Source of the DNA: Cyanobacteria bacterium MAG CAR3_bin_5
Lineage (GTDB): Bacteria; Cyanobacteriota; Cyanobacteriia; PCC-6307; Cyanobiaceae
Assembly: GCA_026709085.1 (NCBI GenBank)
Contig: JAPOTR010000044.1
Span: 1-52,729 of the forward strand
Direction of reading: 5' to 3'
Length of the DNA: 52,729 bases
Made by a program: the position numbers and the translations under genes. Positions 42,247 through 51,470 of this stretch are shown piece by piece. Below the pieces are notes generated by a model, which worked only from the letters and a program-made list of their open reading frames with translations, had not been told where the DNA came from and ran no database searches. Each line of letters begins with the position of its first letter. Within the stretch, counting starts at the first letter, position 1.

Positions 42247-43190
42247 CCCCGCCCCCCTTGCCGCCTTTTAGCGGCTTTCTCCATCGCTTCCAACTCGGCA
42301 ACATCCGCCTCGTCCGCCGCCAGCGCTTCAGCGGCCCGGCGGTTGGCGTCAAACGCTTGGAAGCGCTCGGCGGCCAGTTGCTGGGCTACGGTCATTTGCA
42401 GATGGCCGGCATGGGTGAGCACGTCCCGGTCGTTGAAGGAGAGGAAGGCGTCCAGCTTATCACCCCACTCCGCCATGGTGACGGGACGGCGGCGTTGGGC
42501 CTGGTCCTCGGCATAGTCCAGATACATCACCACGGTACGATTGAGTTCCTCCACCTCCTCGGCTTTGAGGTAGTTCTTGGCGGCGCCCACGTCTTCTTTG
42601 CGCACAAGGTCGACTTTCCAACTGGTCAGCCCCATGGTGGGGGGAGCAGGGTCCTTGTGGTCCAAAAACTCCTGGGCCTGGGGTGAGGTTTTGTCGTAGT
42701 CAACGGCGGTGGCGTAGAGGTCCCGCACTTTCTGGTAGAAGCGTTTTTCCGAAGCGCGGATGTCTCGAATCCGCGCCAACCACTCATCGAAATAATCCCA
42801 CCGCTCCGCTTGTTTCAGGTGGGCATCATCCATGGCGAAGCCTTTCACCAGGTACTCCCGCAGCACCGTGGTGGCCCAGCGGCGAAACTGGACGCCCCTG
42901 GGGGAGCGGACCCGGTAGCCCACCGCCAGAATCGCGTCCAGATTGTAGACTTTGGTCCGATAGAGTTTGCCGTCCGCGGCAGTTGTCAAGGATTCCTTGA
43001 CAACTGAATTCGCCACCAGTTCTTTTTCGGAGAGAATGTTGTTGATGTGCAGGCTGATGTTCTGCTTGGAGGTGTCAAACAGGGTCGCCATTTCAAGCTG
43101 GCTCATCCACACGGCGCCGTCCACCGCCCGCAGACTGATGGTGGCGGCGCCGTCCTCGGTGTTGTAGAGGATGATTTCGCCTTCAGCCAT
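42243..43190 (-). CDS. RhuM-family protein
   Basis: 315-residue RhuM-like protein. The start GEIILYNTEDGAATISLR and MSQLEMATLFDTSKQNISLHINNI (helix-turn-helix-like) are characteristic, followed by RVRSPRGVQFRRWATTVLREYLVKGFAMDD. It is named after a Salmonella pathogenicity-island gene, but its function is unproven; it often sits inside type I restriction operons, as here, between hsdM and hsdS. It overlaps hsdM by 8 bp and hsdS by 4 bp. The C-terminus is Ala/Glu-rich and coiled. Confidence 0.92.
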   Translation of the reverse strand: MAEGEIILYNTEDGAATISLRAVDGAVWMSQLEMATLFDTSKQNISLHINNILSEKELVANSVVKESLTTAADGKLYRTKVYNLDAILAVGYRVRSPRGVQFRRWATTVLREYLVKGFAMDDAHLKQAERWDYFDEWLARIRDIRASEKRFYQKVRDLYATAVDYDKTSPQAQEFLDHKDPAPPTMGLTSWKVDLVRKEDVGAAKNYLKAEEVEELNRTVVMYLDYAEDQAQRRRPVTMAEWGDKLDAFLSFNDRDVLTHAGHLQMTVAQQLAAERFQAFDANRRAAEALAADEADVAELEAMEKAAKRRQGGRG

Positions 43191-44703
43191 GGATGCCCAG
43201 CTCCTTCAGATAGCCCGCCATCTTGGCCCGCACGTCTGCCAGTTCGGCTTCAATGTGCAGGATGTCCCGTTGCACGGCGGCCAGGTCAATCTCTTCCTCC
43301 GGCTCGAAGTTGTCCACGTAGCGGGGGATGTTGAGATTGTAGCCGTTGTCGATGATCTCTTGCGGGCTGGCCGGGTGGGCGTAGCGGTCCACGGCGGTCC
43401 GCGCCCCGTAGGTGGCCAGCACCTTGTTGATGTGGGTTTCGTCCATGGTGTTCCGGTTTTTGCCGGGGGTGAAATCCTTGCTGGCGTCGATGAACAACAC
43501 GTCCCGCCGGGTTGCATGGGCGCCGCCCGGTTCGCGAGCGCGATCAAAGACGAGAACGGCCACGGGGATGCCGGTGGTGGTGAACAGGTTGGCGGGCAGC
43601 CCCACTACGGCGTCCAGCAGGTTTTCCTCAACGAGTCGCTGGCGGATGCGCCCCTCCGCACCACCCCGAAACAACACCCCATGGGGCACGATCACCGCCA
43701 CACGACCCGATTGGCGCTTGGCGATTTCCACCATGTGGGTAATGAAGGCATAGTCTCCCTTGGACTTGGGGGGAATGCCGCGCCAGAAGCGCCGGTGCGG
43801 ATCCGCGCCCGCATGGTCTGCGCCCCATTTTTCCAGGGAGAAGGGGGGATTGGCCACCACCACGTCGAACCGCATCAGGTGATCCCCCTGCACCAGCCCG
43901 GGGCTGTTGATGGTGTCGCACCACTCGATGCGGGCCGCGTCCCGGGCATGGAGGAACATGTTCATGCGAGCCAGGGCCCAGGTGGCGCCGTTCACCTCCT
44001 GGCCGTAGAGGGCGAAATCGGGGGAGCCCACCGCCTGGGAGGCCTGGATCAGCAACGAGCCCGAACCACAGGCCGGATCGCAGATGGTGTCCCCGGGCTT
44101 GGGGGCCGCCAGCCTGGCCAGCAGGCGGGAGACGGCGGTGGGCGTATAGAACTCCCCGGCTTTCTTGCCGGCATCGGAGGCAAAGCGGGAAATCAGGTAG
44201 ATGTAGCACTCGCCGATGATGTCCTCCGTCACCCGGGAGGGGCGCAGATCCAGGGCGGGCTTGGCGAAATCCTCCAGCAGGTGCTTGAGGCGGCGGTTGC
44301 GGTCTTTGGGGCGGCCGAGATTGGCCTCGGAGTTGAAGTCGATGTTGCGGAAGACCCCCTCCAGCTTGGCGCGGTTTGCGTCTTCGATGGCCTCAAGGGC
44401 CATGTTGATCAATTCGCCGATGTTGGGGGCGTTGCGCCGGGCGTAGAGGTCGTCGAAGCTGGCATGGGCGGGCAGGATGAACCGCTCCCGCTCCAGGCGG
44501 CGGCGGATGCGCGTCTCGTCGTCGCCATACTTCCGGCGATAGGTGGCCTGGTGGTCGTTCCAGAGGTCGGAGATGGTTTTCAGGAACAACATCACCAGGA
44601 TGTAATCCTTATATTGCCCCGCATCAACGGCGCCCCGGAAGGTGTCGCAGGCGGCCCAGGCGGTTTGGTTGATCTGCTGTTGGGTGATTTTCTGGTCGGT
44701 CAT
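43183..44703 (-). CDS. hsdM: Type I restriction enzyme, M subunit
   Basis: 506-residue N6-adenine methyltransferase. The N-terminal helical domain is followed by SAM motif DPACGSGSLL near residue 210 and catalytic NPPFS near 283. EFYTPTAVSRLLARL precedes motif I, as in HsdM proteins. First gene of the operon hsdM-rhuM-hsdS-kwaA-kwaB. The start ATG 44703 gives MTDQKITQQQINQTAWAACD, the usual N-terminus. It protects host DNA and is needed for recognition by HsdR. Confidence 0.95.
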   Translation of the reverse strand: MTDQKITQQQINQTAWAACDTFRGAVDAGQYKDYILVMLFLKTISDLWNDHQATYRRKYGDDETRIRRRLERERFILPAHASFDDLYARRNAPNIGELINMALEAIEDANRAKLEGVFRNIDFNSEANLGRPKDRNRRLKHLLEDFAKPALDLRPSRVTEDIIGECYIYLISRFASDAGKKAGEFYTPTAVSRLLARLAAPKPGDTICDPACGSGSLLIQASQAVGSPDFALYGQEVNGATWALARMNMFLHARDAARIEWCDTINSPGLVQGDHLMRFDVVVANPPFSLEKWGADHAGADPHRRFWRGIPPKSKGDYAFITHMVEIAKRQSGRVAVIVPHGVLFRGGAEGRIRQRLVEENLLDAVVGLPANLFTTTGIPVAVLVFDRAREPGGAHATRRDVLFIDASKDFTPGKNRNTMDETHINKVLATYGARTAVDRYAHPASPQEIIDNGYNLNIPRYVDNFEPEEEIDLAAVQRDILHIEAELADVRAKMAGYLKELGIHG

Positions 44704-45110
44704 TGGGGGTGGTGCTGACGTTGAGCAAGCCTGGCCAATTTGCGGAGCATGAGGCCGGTGTGTTGTTGGCGCCGGTGGGCAAGCTGGCGGAGCAGGTGGC
44801 CCAGGCCAGGTAATCCTCTCGAATCAATTCCTGATGAGGGCGGAGAATCAGACAGCGGCAGGATCACCACTGCAGGCTCCCCCCAGGGGGGCGCTGACCA
44901 CCGCGGCGGCGCCGGGATGCCCACGGGATTTGAAGAGCGCTTCCCCGCCATGGACCAGGTAGCGGTCCGGGGGACGGGTTTCAAATATCCTCCCCGGGCC
45001 AACAGGACGGGACAATACCGCATCCCGCCCGTCTCCTGTTCCCACCTTATTGTCATTGTTGCCTTGTCCACCATGATACGTTCCTGTCTCTGCGAGGGGC
45101 CGCCTCTTGT
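44704..45110 (-). pseudogene. Decayed S-subunit-like fragment upstream of hsdM
   Basis: The minus strand keeps pieces of a specificity-subunit-type protein, spread over three frames. DRYLVHGGEALFKSRGHPG at about 44950 resembles the LVRPGDVLFKSRG core; GEPAVVILPL follows in a second frame; and IREDYLAWATCSAS near 44825 matches the PEYLAWWINQP segment in a third. No intact frame exists. It is probably a relic of an alternative hsdS or an S-like gene that once preceded hsdM. No promoter was identified in this stretch, although the hsd operon promoter should lie here. Confidence 0.55.
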
Positions 45111-45122
45111 CCGGAACTCGGG

Positions 45123-45944
45123 TTAATCGAAGTTCAGGATCTCTTGCGTACTTCTTCGGCGCGCAGCATCCCTGGCTGCGTACTCGTCAAGGCATTGGCC
45201 CTGTTGCACAAGCAGGCAATCCACATAGTCTGATCCCGCAACCAAGGCTGCCCGGACGGCTTTGGCCGCCGGCACCGTCTTGCTCTCGCTGGAGTCTTTG
45301 CTGTAGTTGAAGGTTTTGGCAACCCCAAGAAAGAGAGCGCCGGCCCCCCGTTCACTCCCTACCGTACCGCCAATGACCGTTGCCAACGGCTCCAGTGAGC
45401 CTTCCTGCCGGCTCACCTGGGCAGTGTTCGTTGCTGTTCCCTCAACTGTCGTGAACCCGAGAATATTTCCCGTGGCGCTATCCACAATTCTGAGATCAAT
45501 GGCCACGTAGGCCTTGGCCTCCGCCACGCCTTCCCGGTTGCCGAATCCCAGAAAACTCGTGCTGTTCTCGTTCTCCCTGGTCTCCACACCAGCCTCATAG
45601 CCACTCACCCGACCCAGGACCAGGTATTGGGCCCTGGTCATCCGGTCACCACCACCTCCAACGGTCCCTTCCGTGGAGCCGGTAATGCCCAGTTCGGCCA
45701 TCTCCTGCTCCGAGAGAACAGCCTGGACGTTCTGCCGCTCCACAACCTGCAAGCCACCACTGGCCGCCAGTTCGTTGGCCAAGGCATCGGCAAGCTGTGT
45801 GCTTACGCTTGCGTTCCACCAGGGAACATCGGCCGCCTCGTTCTTGAAGTCGGGAACGGCAACGGTGGGCCTGGCCGCGGCCCAACCCCCCAGACTCCCC
45901 ACCATGACGGTCAGGATCAGGGGAAAGACGGATGTTATGCGCAT
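45123..45944 (-). CDS. CsgG/HfaB-like secreted protein
   Basis: 273 residues from ATG 45944 (MRITSVFPLILTVMVG), with a signal peptide cleaved near GGWAAA/RPTVAV. The CsgG pattern is clear: PTVAVPDFKNEA, LADALANELAASGGLQVVERQNVQAVLSEQE (given in parts), QYLVLGRVSGYE, and AYVAIDLRIVDSATGNIL. CsgG forms outer-membrane pores for curli export or acts in Hfa-type holdfast anchoring. No lipobox cysteine is visible, so this one is not an obvious lipoprotein. No csgA/B/E/F-like genes are adjacent. It follows the dipeptidase gene after 4 bp. Confidence 0.85.
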   Translation of the reverse strand: MRITSVFPLILTVMVGSLGGWAAARPTVAVPDFKNEAADVPWWNASVSTQLADALANELAASGGLQVVERQNVQAVLSEQEMAELGITGSTEGTVGGGGDRMTRAQYLVLGRVSGYEAGVETRENENSTSFLGFGNREGVAEAKAYVAIDLRIVDSATGNILGFTTVEGTATNTAQVSRQEGSLEPLATVIGGTVGSERGAGALFLGVAKTFNYSKDSSESKTVPAAKAVRAALVAGSDYVDCLLVQQGQCLDEYAARDAARRRSTQEILNFD

Positions 45945-45948
45945 GGCT

Positions 45949-46653
45949 CTAGCCACCATCAGCGACTGCACCATACCGTGCCTCGGCCTGGCCCGTCCGC
46001 CAGGCCCAAAGCTGGTCTCCATGACTGAAGTGCCACCATTCCCAGGGGTGCATGACAAAGCCGGCAGCCCCCATGGCCTGCCGCAGTTGCAGCCGGTTGT
46101 GGTGGGCTGCGGCTTGCCGGGAATCCGCCGCGAAATGGTCCGGGTGGGATTCGGGTCCCAAGGCGTCAATGGCTGAACCCATGGGCACAGGCTGCCCGGC
46201 CTGATCCACCAGGGTCAGGTCCACCGCAGCGCCTGTGCTGTGGGGTGGGGGCGTGCGGGGATCGTTGCTGGGAACGGCCCAGAGATGCCGCACCTGCTGC
46301 TCCACATGACGCCGCCAGGCAGGATCCGCCCGTTGTGACGGGGAAGCACGGTCCAGTTCCGTTTGCAGGCTGTGGTCCACCATGAAGGCCTGCACGGCAA
46401 TGGGCCGCCACGCATCAAAAATTTGCAGGTTCCAACCGGGATGTGCGGTCTGGAGGATGGAGCGGGCTTGAAGCAGGCGCCGCACCACCGCTGAACGCAG
46501 TCGCCATGGGCCACGCCCCACCGGATAGGGAGCCCCCAGGCAGGCATAGGGATGGGGGTTCACCCGGGGCAGATCCCCGGGCAGGGGCGCCAGCGGCTCG
46601 CCACAGTCCTTGATGGGCAGGGCGCGCCATGGTCGTTCCGCAGCATCCGGCAT
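45949..46653 (-). CDS. D-Ala-D-Ala dipeptidase, VanX/DdpX family
   Basis: 234-residue zinc peptidase of the VanX family. The metal and catalytic residues are in PPPHSTGAAVDLTLVD (His and Asp ligands) and the final EWWHF (Glu base and His ligand). An Arg in FDAWRPIAVQAF is the usual transition-state residue. It splits D-Ala-D-Ala released in wall recycling; no vancomycin cluster is nearby. Its start overlaps the recG stop (TGATG) and the CsgG-like gene follows closely, so recG-dipeptidase-csgG probably share a transcript. Confidence 0.9.
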   Translation of the reverse strand: MPDAAERPWRALPIKDCGEPLAPLPGDLPRVNPHPYACLGAPYPVGRGPWRLRSAVVRRLLQARSILQTAHPGWNLQIFDAWRPIAVQAFMVDHSLQTELDRASPSQRADPAWRRHVEQQVRHLWAVPSNDPRTPPPHSTGAAVDLTLVDQAGQPVPMGSAIDALGPESHPDHFAADSRQAAAHHNRLQLRQAMGAAGFVMHPWEWWHFSHGDQLWAWRTGQAEARYGAVADGG

Positions 46654-49112
46654 CAGTTGAGGCGGGCGGCAGACGCCAGCCGTATGTCGTGGTCAGCCAG
46701 TCTGGCCCTGAGCCGGGGCAGTGTGTGCAGTTGAGGGTCTTCCTGCAGCAAAAGCCTGGCGGCGTCCCGGGCCTTCTCCAGCACGCTGCCATCGCTGGTG
46801 AGGCTGGCCAGCGCCAGATCCGGCAGGCCCGATTGACGGGTCCCCAACACCTGCCCCGGCCCCCGGAAACGCAAATCCATCTCGGCAATTTCAAAGCCGT
46901 CCCGGGATCGGGTCAACACCTCCAGCCGCTGGCGGGCAACCGCCTGTCGGGAGTCGCTGACGAGGAAACAGCGGCTTGGGGCCGGCCCCCGTCCGATGCG
47001 GCCACGAAGCTGGTGCAACTGGGCCAGGCCAAAACGCTCCGCATGTTCAATGACCATCACCGTGGCATCGGGCACGTCCACCCCCACCTCCACCACGGTG
47101 GTGCTCACCAACACCTGGGCCTTGCCACGGACGAAGGCTTCCAGCACCTCCTGCTTGGCGCCGGGGGACAAGCGGCCATGGAGAAGCGCCACGTTCAGGT
47201 TGGGGAACACGGTTCCGGCCAGGCGTTGGTGCTCCTGCACTGCCGAGCGCAGCTTGAGCTTGTCGGACTCGTCCACCAGGGGCAGGATGACGTAGGCCCG
47301 CTGACCCCGGGAGGCCACCGTGCGAATGGCCCCATAGGCCTGCTCCCGCTCACCGGGCGCCAGGAGGGTGGTGGTCACCGGCTGACGCCCCGGGGGCAAT
47401 TCATCAATCTGGCTCACCTCCAGATCGCCATGGATGGAGAGGGCCAGGGTGCGGGGGATGGGGGTGGCGGTCATGGTGAGCAGGTGGGGCGCGTCCCCCT
47501 TGTTGAGCAGGCGGCTGCGCTGATGCACCCCGAAGCGATGCTGTTCGTCAATCACCACCAGACCCAGCCGGAAGAAGGTCACCGGCTCCTCCAGCAGGGC
47601 ATGGGTTCCCACCACCAGCTTGACGGCGCCGGTTGCCAGATCCCGCAGCACCCTTTGCCGCTGCCGCTCGGGGGTGGATCCCGTCAACAGGTCTACGGGG
47701 ACATGCAGTTGCGCCATCCAGTCGCAGAGCCTCCGATAGTGCTGTGCCGCCAACACCTCGGTCGGGGCCATCAAGGCCCCCTGTCCTCCTGCCGCAATCA
47801 CCTCCAGCAAGGCAATGACCGCCACAACCGTCTTGCCGCTGCCCACGTCCCCCTGCACCAGCCGACCCATGGGGGTGGCCCCCTGCAAATCCTTGCGAAC
47901 CTGCCGGAGCACCTGCTCTTGGGCCCCGGTGAGCCGGAACGGCAACAGGGCAAGGAAGGCTGCCGCCAGGTCGCTGGCGCCTGCCACGGTGAGATCGGCC
48001 CTGGCTTGGGCTTGGCGTTGTCGCTGCCGGCGCCCCAGCAACCCCAACTGGAGTTCCAGAAATTCATCAAACACCAGCCGGTGGCGGCCTGCCTGCCGCG
48101 CCGCCTCGCTTGCGGGCTGATGAATGGCGGTGAAGGCTTCAGCCAGGGGCATCACCTCAAAGCGCTGACGCCATGGTTCCGTCAGGTGGTCCTGCTGCTG
48201 ACAGGCCATGGGGAGCACAGCCTGCACCGCCCGGCGCAGTTTTTCCCCGCTCACCCCTTCCACGGGGGGATACACCGGCAGAATCCGCCGGCCCGGGCTT
48301 GTGGTCACAGGACCCGGGTCCAGCACCTCCAACAGGGGATCCTGCAAGCTCAGGCCATAGGGTCCCCTCTTCACCAGACCGGAGGCGGCTACGGTGGCCC
48401 CCGGGGGAAACTTCCCCCGCTGCTGCTGCAGCCACTTGGGGCTGGCAAAGCGGCGGCCCATATAGAACCGGGTCACCCGCAAGCGACCCGTGGAATCCTG
48501 CAGTTGGAGTTCCAGAACGGCCAGGTTGTGGTTGCGGCTGCTGACGAAGGCGTGACTGCGGCCCACGGCGCCCACCACCGTCACGGTTTCCCCAGGGCGC
48601 AGGTCGCGAATGCGCAGCAGCCGGGAGTAGTCGATGTAATCCCTGGGGTAGTGGCGCAGCAGGTCTTCCACCGTCCGGATCCCCACAGCCATCAACCGGC
48701 CCGCCACTTTGGGGCCGATGCCTTTTACCTGGGCAAGGGATGGGGTTTGCGGTCCTGGTGAAGGCCGCTCCGGGGCCGGGGCAACGGCCTGGGTCTTGCC
48801 CTGAGTCTGGGCCCGGAGATGGAGGTGCTGCTGGTGAAGCCATTTGCGGGTGCGCACCACCCATTGGCGGCGCTCCTGGAGCGACCAGGTTGAGTAGACG
48901 GAAAACCCGACCCGGAGTTCCCCGCAGGTGGGATCGTCCCGCAACGCAGCCAGGGGGGCTTCAGCAAGACCCCGCGCCAGCACCTCCCCAAAGTGGCCAC
49001 TGCGGCCCCGGCTGTTGACAAAACCATGGTCCACTTCCCACTGCAGGATGCGCTGCAACTGCCCAACCCAGGCCCACAGATCACGGAGCTGGGCGTGGGT
49101 GGGTGGCGTCAA
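46653..49112 (-). CDS. recG: ATP-dependent DNA helicase RecG
   Basis: Branch-migration helicase for stalled forks and Holliday junctions. It has a cyanobacterial N-terminal extension (about 1-150), then the wedge/OB domain (GIGPKVAGRLMAVGI, HYPRDYIDYS), then helicase motifs GDVGSGKT (I), DEQHRFG (II), MTATPIPRTLAL (III), STTVVEVGVDVPDA (V) and LRGRIGRG (VI). I place the start at TTG 49112, which overlaps the TGA of the upstream gene (TTGA) and gives 819 residues. The frame is open further 5' but that part is antisense-like and overlaps the previous gene. Fully intact. Confidence 0.93.
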   Translation of the reverse strand: MTPPTHAQLRDLWAWVGQLQRILQWEVDHGFVNSRGRSGHFGEVLARGLAEAPLAALRDDPTCGELRVGFSVYSTWSLQERRQWVVRTRKWLHQQHLHLRAQTQGKTQAVAPAPERPSPGPQTPSLAQVKGIGPKVAGRLMAVGIRTVEDLLRHYPRDYIDYSRLLRIRDLRPGETVTVVGAVGRSHAFVSSRNHNLAVLELQLQDSTGRLRVTRFYMGRRFASPKWLQQQRGKFPPGATVAASGLVKRGPYGLSLQDPLLEVLDPGPVTTSPGRRILPVYPPVEGVSGEKLRRAVQAVLPMACQQQDHLTEPWRQRFEVMPLAEAFTAIHQPASEAARQAGRHRLVFDEFLELQLGLLGRRQRQRQAQARADLTVAGASDLAAAFLALLPFRLTGAQEQVLRQVRKDLQGATPMGRLVQGDVGSGKTVVAVIALLEVIAAGGQGALMAPTEVLAAQHYRRLCDWMAQLHVPVDLLTGSTPERQRQRVLRDLATGAVKLVVGTHALLEEPVTFFRLGLVVIDEQHRFGVHQRSRLLNKGDAPHLLTMTATPIPRTLALSIHGDLEVSQIDELPPGRQPVTTTLLAPGEREQAYGAIRTVASRGQRAYVILPLVDESDKLKLRSAVQEHQRLAGTVFPNLNVALLHGRLSPGAKQEVLEAFVRGKAQVLVSTTVVEVGVDVPDATVMVIEHAERFGLAQLHQLRGRIGRGPAPSRCFLVSDSRQAVARQRLEVLTRSRDGFEIAEMDLRFRGPGQVLGTRQSGLPDLALASLTSDGSVLEKARDAARLLLQEDPQLHTLPRLRARLADHDIRLASAARLN

Positions 49113-50035
49113 GGCCGTGGGGGTTGAATCTGCTGGAGATCGTTGTTCCAGTCCGCCATGGCCTGCTCCGTCACCAGTCGTCTCCGCCAGTGGCGGCTCT
49201 GGGCAACAAGGTTGTGCAGGTTCTTCCGGTGCTGTTGCAAACGCTGACGGCTCCGCCGCAGCGGCAAGTGGGCAAATTCCATGTCCTGCAGACGGAGCAG
49301 CAGCACACAGGTGACCACCTGGGGGGCATTCTCTTCGTTCCCCATGGGCACGGATATTTTGAGCAGGTTGGCCGGCGCCTGCATGGCCTCCACGTCGCCA
49401 GCCAGCACCGCATCCAGCAGCCTGACCGGGAGCACCGCCTGGATCAGACGCTGGTTCAGCAACTCGACATTGAGCTGGTGGGACAGGGTGCGCAGGTGGT
49501 GAACCATGGCCCGGTTGAGCCACAGGCACCAATCCTCCAGATCCTGGGGATCCCTCGGTGGCGCCAGGGGCAAGGTGGCGTCTTCCGGGGCCGGCTCCCG
49601 AACGGCCAGGATCAGACCCTCCCCTGAAAGTTCATCCTGCCCACCACCATTGAGGTGCTCCAGGGCCGCAATCATCTTGCGGCGCCGCTCCTGCTTGATC
49701 CGCTGATGCTCCGCTTGAAGTCTCCGCGCCAGCACCAACAGGTGCTCCACGGTCAGCACACAGCAGGACGCTTCGGTCAGGGCCTTGAGGCGCCGCTGGA
49801 GAGTTTGGCGGACCCCATGGCCAAGGCTGCTGTAGCGCTCGGGACAATCCTGGGAGACCAGGTCGAAGACGGCTTGCAGCATTTGCCGGGGCGCCTGCTG
49901 GCGCAGCAGGCTGAGGTAGTCCTCCAACTGGCGGAGCAGGGGCGCCGCCAGGTGATCGGTTTCTGCCTCCAGTTGCTGCAGTGCCTGGCTGGCGTCTTGG
50001 TGGGGATTCAAATCCTGCAAAGCCGCTGCGCTCAA
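49109..50035 (-). CDS. Conserved cyanobacterial hypothetical protein
   Basis: 308-residue, mostly helical protein, rich in Leu, Gln and Arg, without membrane segments. Features visible are [30 protein letters not shown] (in parts), [12 protein letters not shown] as a charged helix, and the end [19 protein letters not shown]. No known catalytic motif. It lies between tsf and recG with overlaps at both ends, a gene order I recall as conserved in picocyanobacteria, which suggests co-expression with translation or repair genes. Function unknown. Confidence 0.82.
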   Translation of the reverse strand: MSAAALQDLNPHQDASQALQQLEAETDHLAAPLLRQLEDYLSLLRQQAPRQMLQAVFDLVSQDCPERYSSLGHGVRQTLQRRLKALTEASCCVLTVEHLLVLARRLQAEHQRIKQERRRKMIAALEHLNGGGQDELSGEGLILAVREPAPEDATLPLAPPRDPQDLEDWCLWLNRAMVHHLRTLSHQLNVELLNQRLIQAVLPVRLLDAVLAGDVEAMQAPANLLKISVPMGNEENAPQVVTCVLLLRLQDMEFAHLPLRRSRQRLQQHRKNLHNLVAQSRHWRRRLVTEQAMADWNNDLQQIQPPRP

Positions 50036-50691
50036 CCGCTGGTGGTCATGGCCGCCACCTCGGCCGCGAAGTCCGTGGCCGCCACCTCGATCCCCTGCCC
50101 CAGGACGAAACGGGCAAAGCGCCGCACAACGATCTTCTCCCCCAGCTTGCCGGAGGTCTGCTTGACACGATCCGCCACGCTCAGAGAGGTGTCCTTGATG
50201 AAAGGCTGATCCAGCAAGGTCAACTCCTTGAGACGTTTGCCGATGCGTCCCGCCACGATCTTTTCCCGAATGGCCGGGGGTTTCCTGGCCAGATCGTCCC
50301 GTCCCGCCTCAATGGCCTTTTCCCGCTCCTTGACGGCATCGGGAATGTGGTCCGTGCTGACAAACTCCACCTGGGGGCAGGCGGCAATCTGCATGGCCAC
50401 GTCCCGGGCCAGGAGTTGGAACTCCTCCCCCCGGGCGACAAAATCGGTCTCGCAGTTGATCTCCACCAGCACGCCAACCCGACCACCGGTATGGATGTAG
50501 CTGCTCACCAGACCCTCGGCGGCGGTGCGGCCCACCTTCTTCTCCGCCGAGGCGATGCCTTTCTGCCGTAGCCATTCGCCGGCCTTGGTCAGGTCCCCCC
50601 CGCTGGCGGTGAGGGCTTTTTTGCAATCCATCATTCCCGCGCCGGTTTTTTCGCGCAGTTGCTTGACGGTCTGGGCGGAGACGGCAGCCAT
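50032..50691 (-). CDS. tsf: Translation elongation factor Ts
   Basis: 219-residue nucleotide-exchange factor for EF-Tu. N-terminal [20 protein letters not shown] with the TDFV-containing [11 protein letters not shown] is the EF-Tu-contacting core. The C-terminal part [15 protein letters not shown] is conserved. It is the compact form used in cyanobacteria. The stop overlaps the next gene by 4 bp and rpsB lies 86 bp upstream. Confidence 0.97.
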   Translation of the reverse strand: MAAVSAQTVKQLREKTGAGMMDCKKALTASGGDLTKAGEWLRQKGIASAEKKVGRTAAEGLVSSYIHTGGRVGVLVEINCETDFVARGEEFQLLARDVAMQIAACPQVEFVSTDHIPDAVKEREKAIEAGRDDLARKPPAIREKIVAGRIGKRLKELTLLDQPFIKDTSLSVADRVKQTSGKLGEKIVVRRFARFVLGQGIEVAATDFAAEVAAMTTSG

Positions 50692-50777
50692 GGAGACAGT
50701 GGGGGGCGATAATCAGGAGCCAGCTTAGGGCCAGGCCGGGGGAAGGCGTCTTTGTGTGGCCGGTGGAGTCGGGCGGC

Positions 50778-51470
50778 CTACTCCCGGGCGCCGTAGCGGC
50801 CCTCGTTGATGGCGTCGGCAAGACGGCTGAGCACCAACTGCACGGAGCGCACCGCGTCGTCGTTGCAGGGGATGGGCACGTCGCAGAGATCGGGATTGCA
50901 GTTGGTATCCAGCATGGAGACCAGTTGAATGTCCAGCTTCCGGCATTCCAGAACGGCATTGGCTTCCCGCTTCTGGTCCACCAGGATCACCACGTCCGGG
51001 AGCCGGCGCATGGTTTTGAGGCCCCCCAGATATTTCTGCAAGCGGTCCAGTTCACGACGCAATACCGCCGCCTCTTTTTTGGGACGCATGGCAATGGCTC
51101 CGGAAGATTCCATCCGCTCCAGGTCCTTGAGGTGGTCGATGCGGCCCCGCATGGTGGTCCAGTTGGTGAGCATGCCCCCCAGCCAGCGCTGGTTCACGTA
51201 GGCGGCGCCACAGCGCCTGGCCTCCTGGGCAATCACTTCCGCCGCCTGCTTCTTGGTGCCGACAAACAGAAACCTCTTGCCGGACTTGGCCGCGGAGCGG
51301 ATCCACTTGTAAGCGTGGTTGAGACAGACGGCTGTCTTGACCAGGTCAATGATGTGGACCCCGTTGCGGGCGCAGTAGATGTAGGGCGCCATCTTGGGGT
51401 TCCAGCGACGGGTCTGGTGCCCGAAATGGGCGCCGGACTCCATCATTTCCGTCAGTGTGGCAATGGCCAT
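50778..51470 (-). CDS. rpsB: 30S ribosomal protein S2
   Basis: 230 residues from ATG 51470 ([19 protein letters not shown]). Family blocks [40 protein letters not shown], and [11 protein letters not shown] are present. The frame is open 26 codons before the ATG but those are atypical. The usual order rpsB-tsf is kept. Confidence 0.97.
   Translation of the reverse strand: MAIATLTEMMESGAHFGHQTRRWNPKMAPYIYCARNGVHIIDLVKTAVCLNHAYKWIRSAAKSGKRFLFVGTKKQAAEVIAQEARRCGAAYVNQRWLGGMLTNWTTMRGRIDHLKDLERMESSGAIAMRPKKEAAVLRRELDRLQKYLGGLKTMRRLPDVVILVDQKREANAVLECRKLDIQLVSMLDTNCNPDLCDVPIPCNDDAVRSVQLVLSRLADAINEGRYGARE

Noticed and set aside
31050..44703. BREX or DISARM system
   Set aside because: No PglX/PglZ/BrxC- or DrmA/B-like genes seen; the methyltransferase, S and R subunits are plainly type I.
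44700..45074. 124-codon minus-strand frame upstream of hsdM as an intact gene
   Set aside because: Only its pieces, shared among three frames, resemble S subunits; as a whole it has no family look.
49113..49532. 140-codon 5' extension of recG
   Set aside because: It lies over the preceding gene and has shadow-type composition; TTG 49112 overlapping its stop is the natural start.
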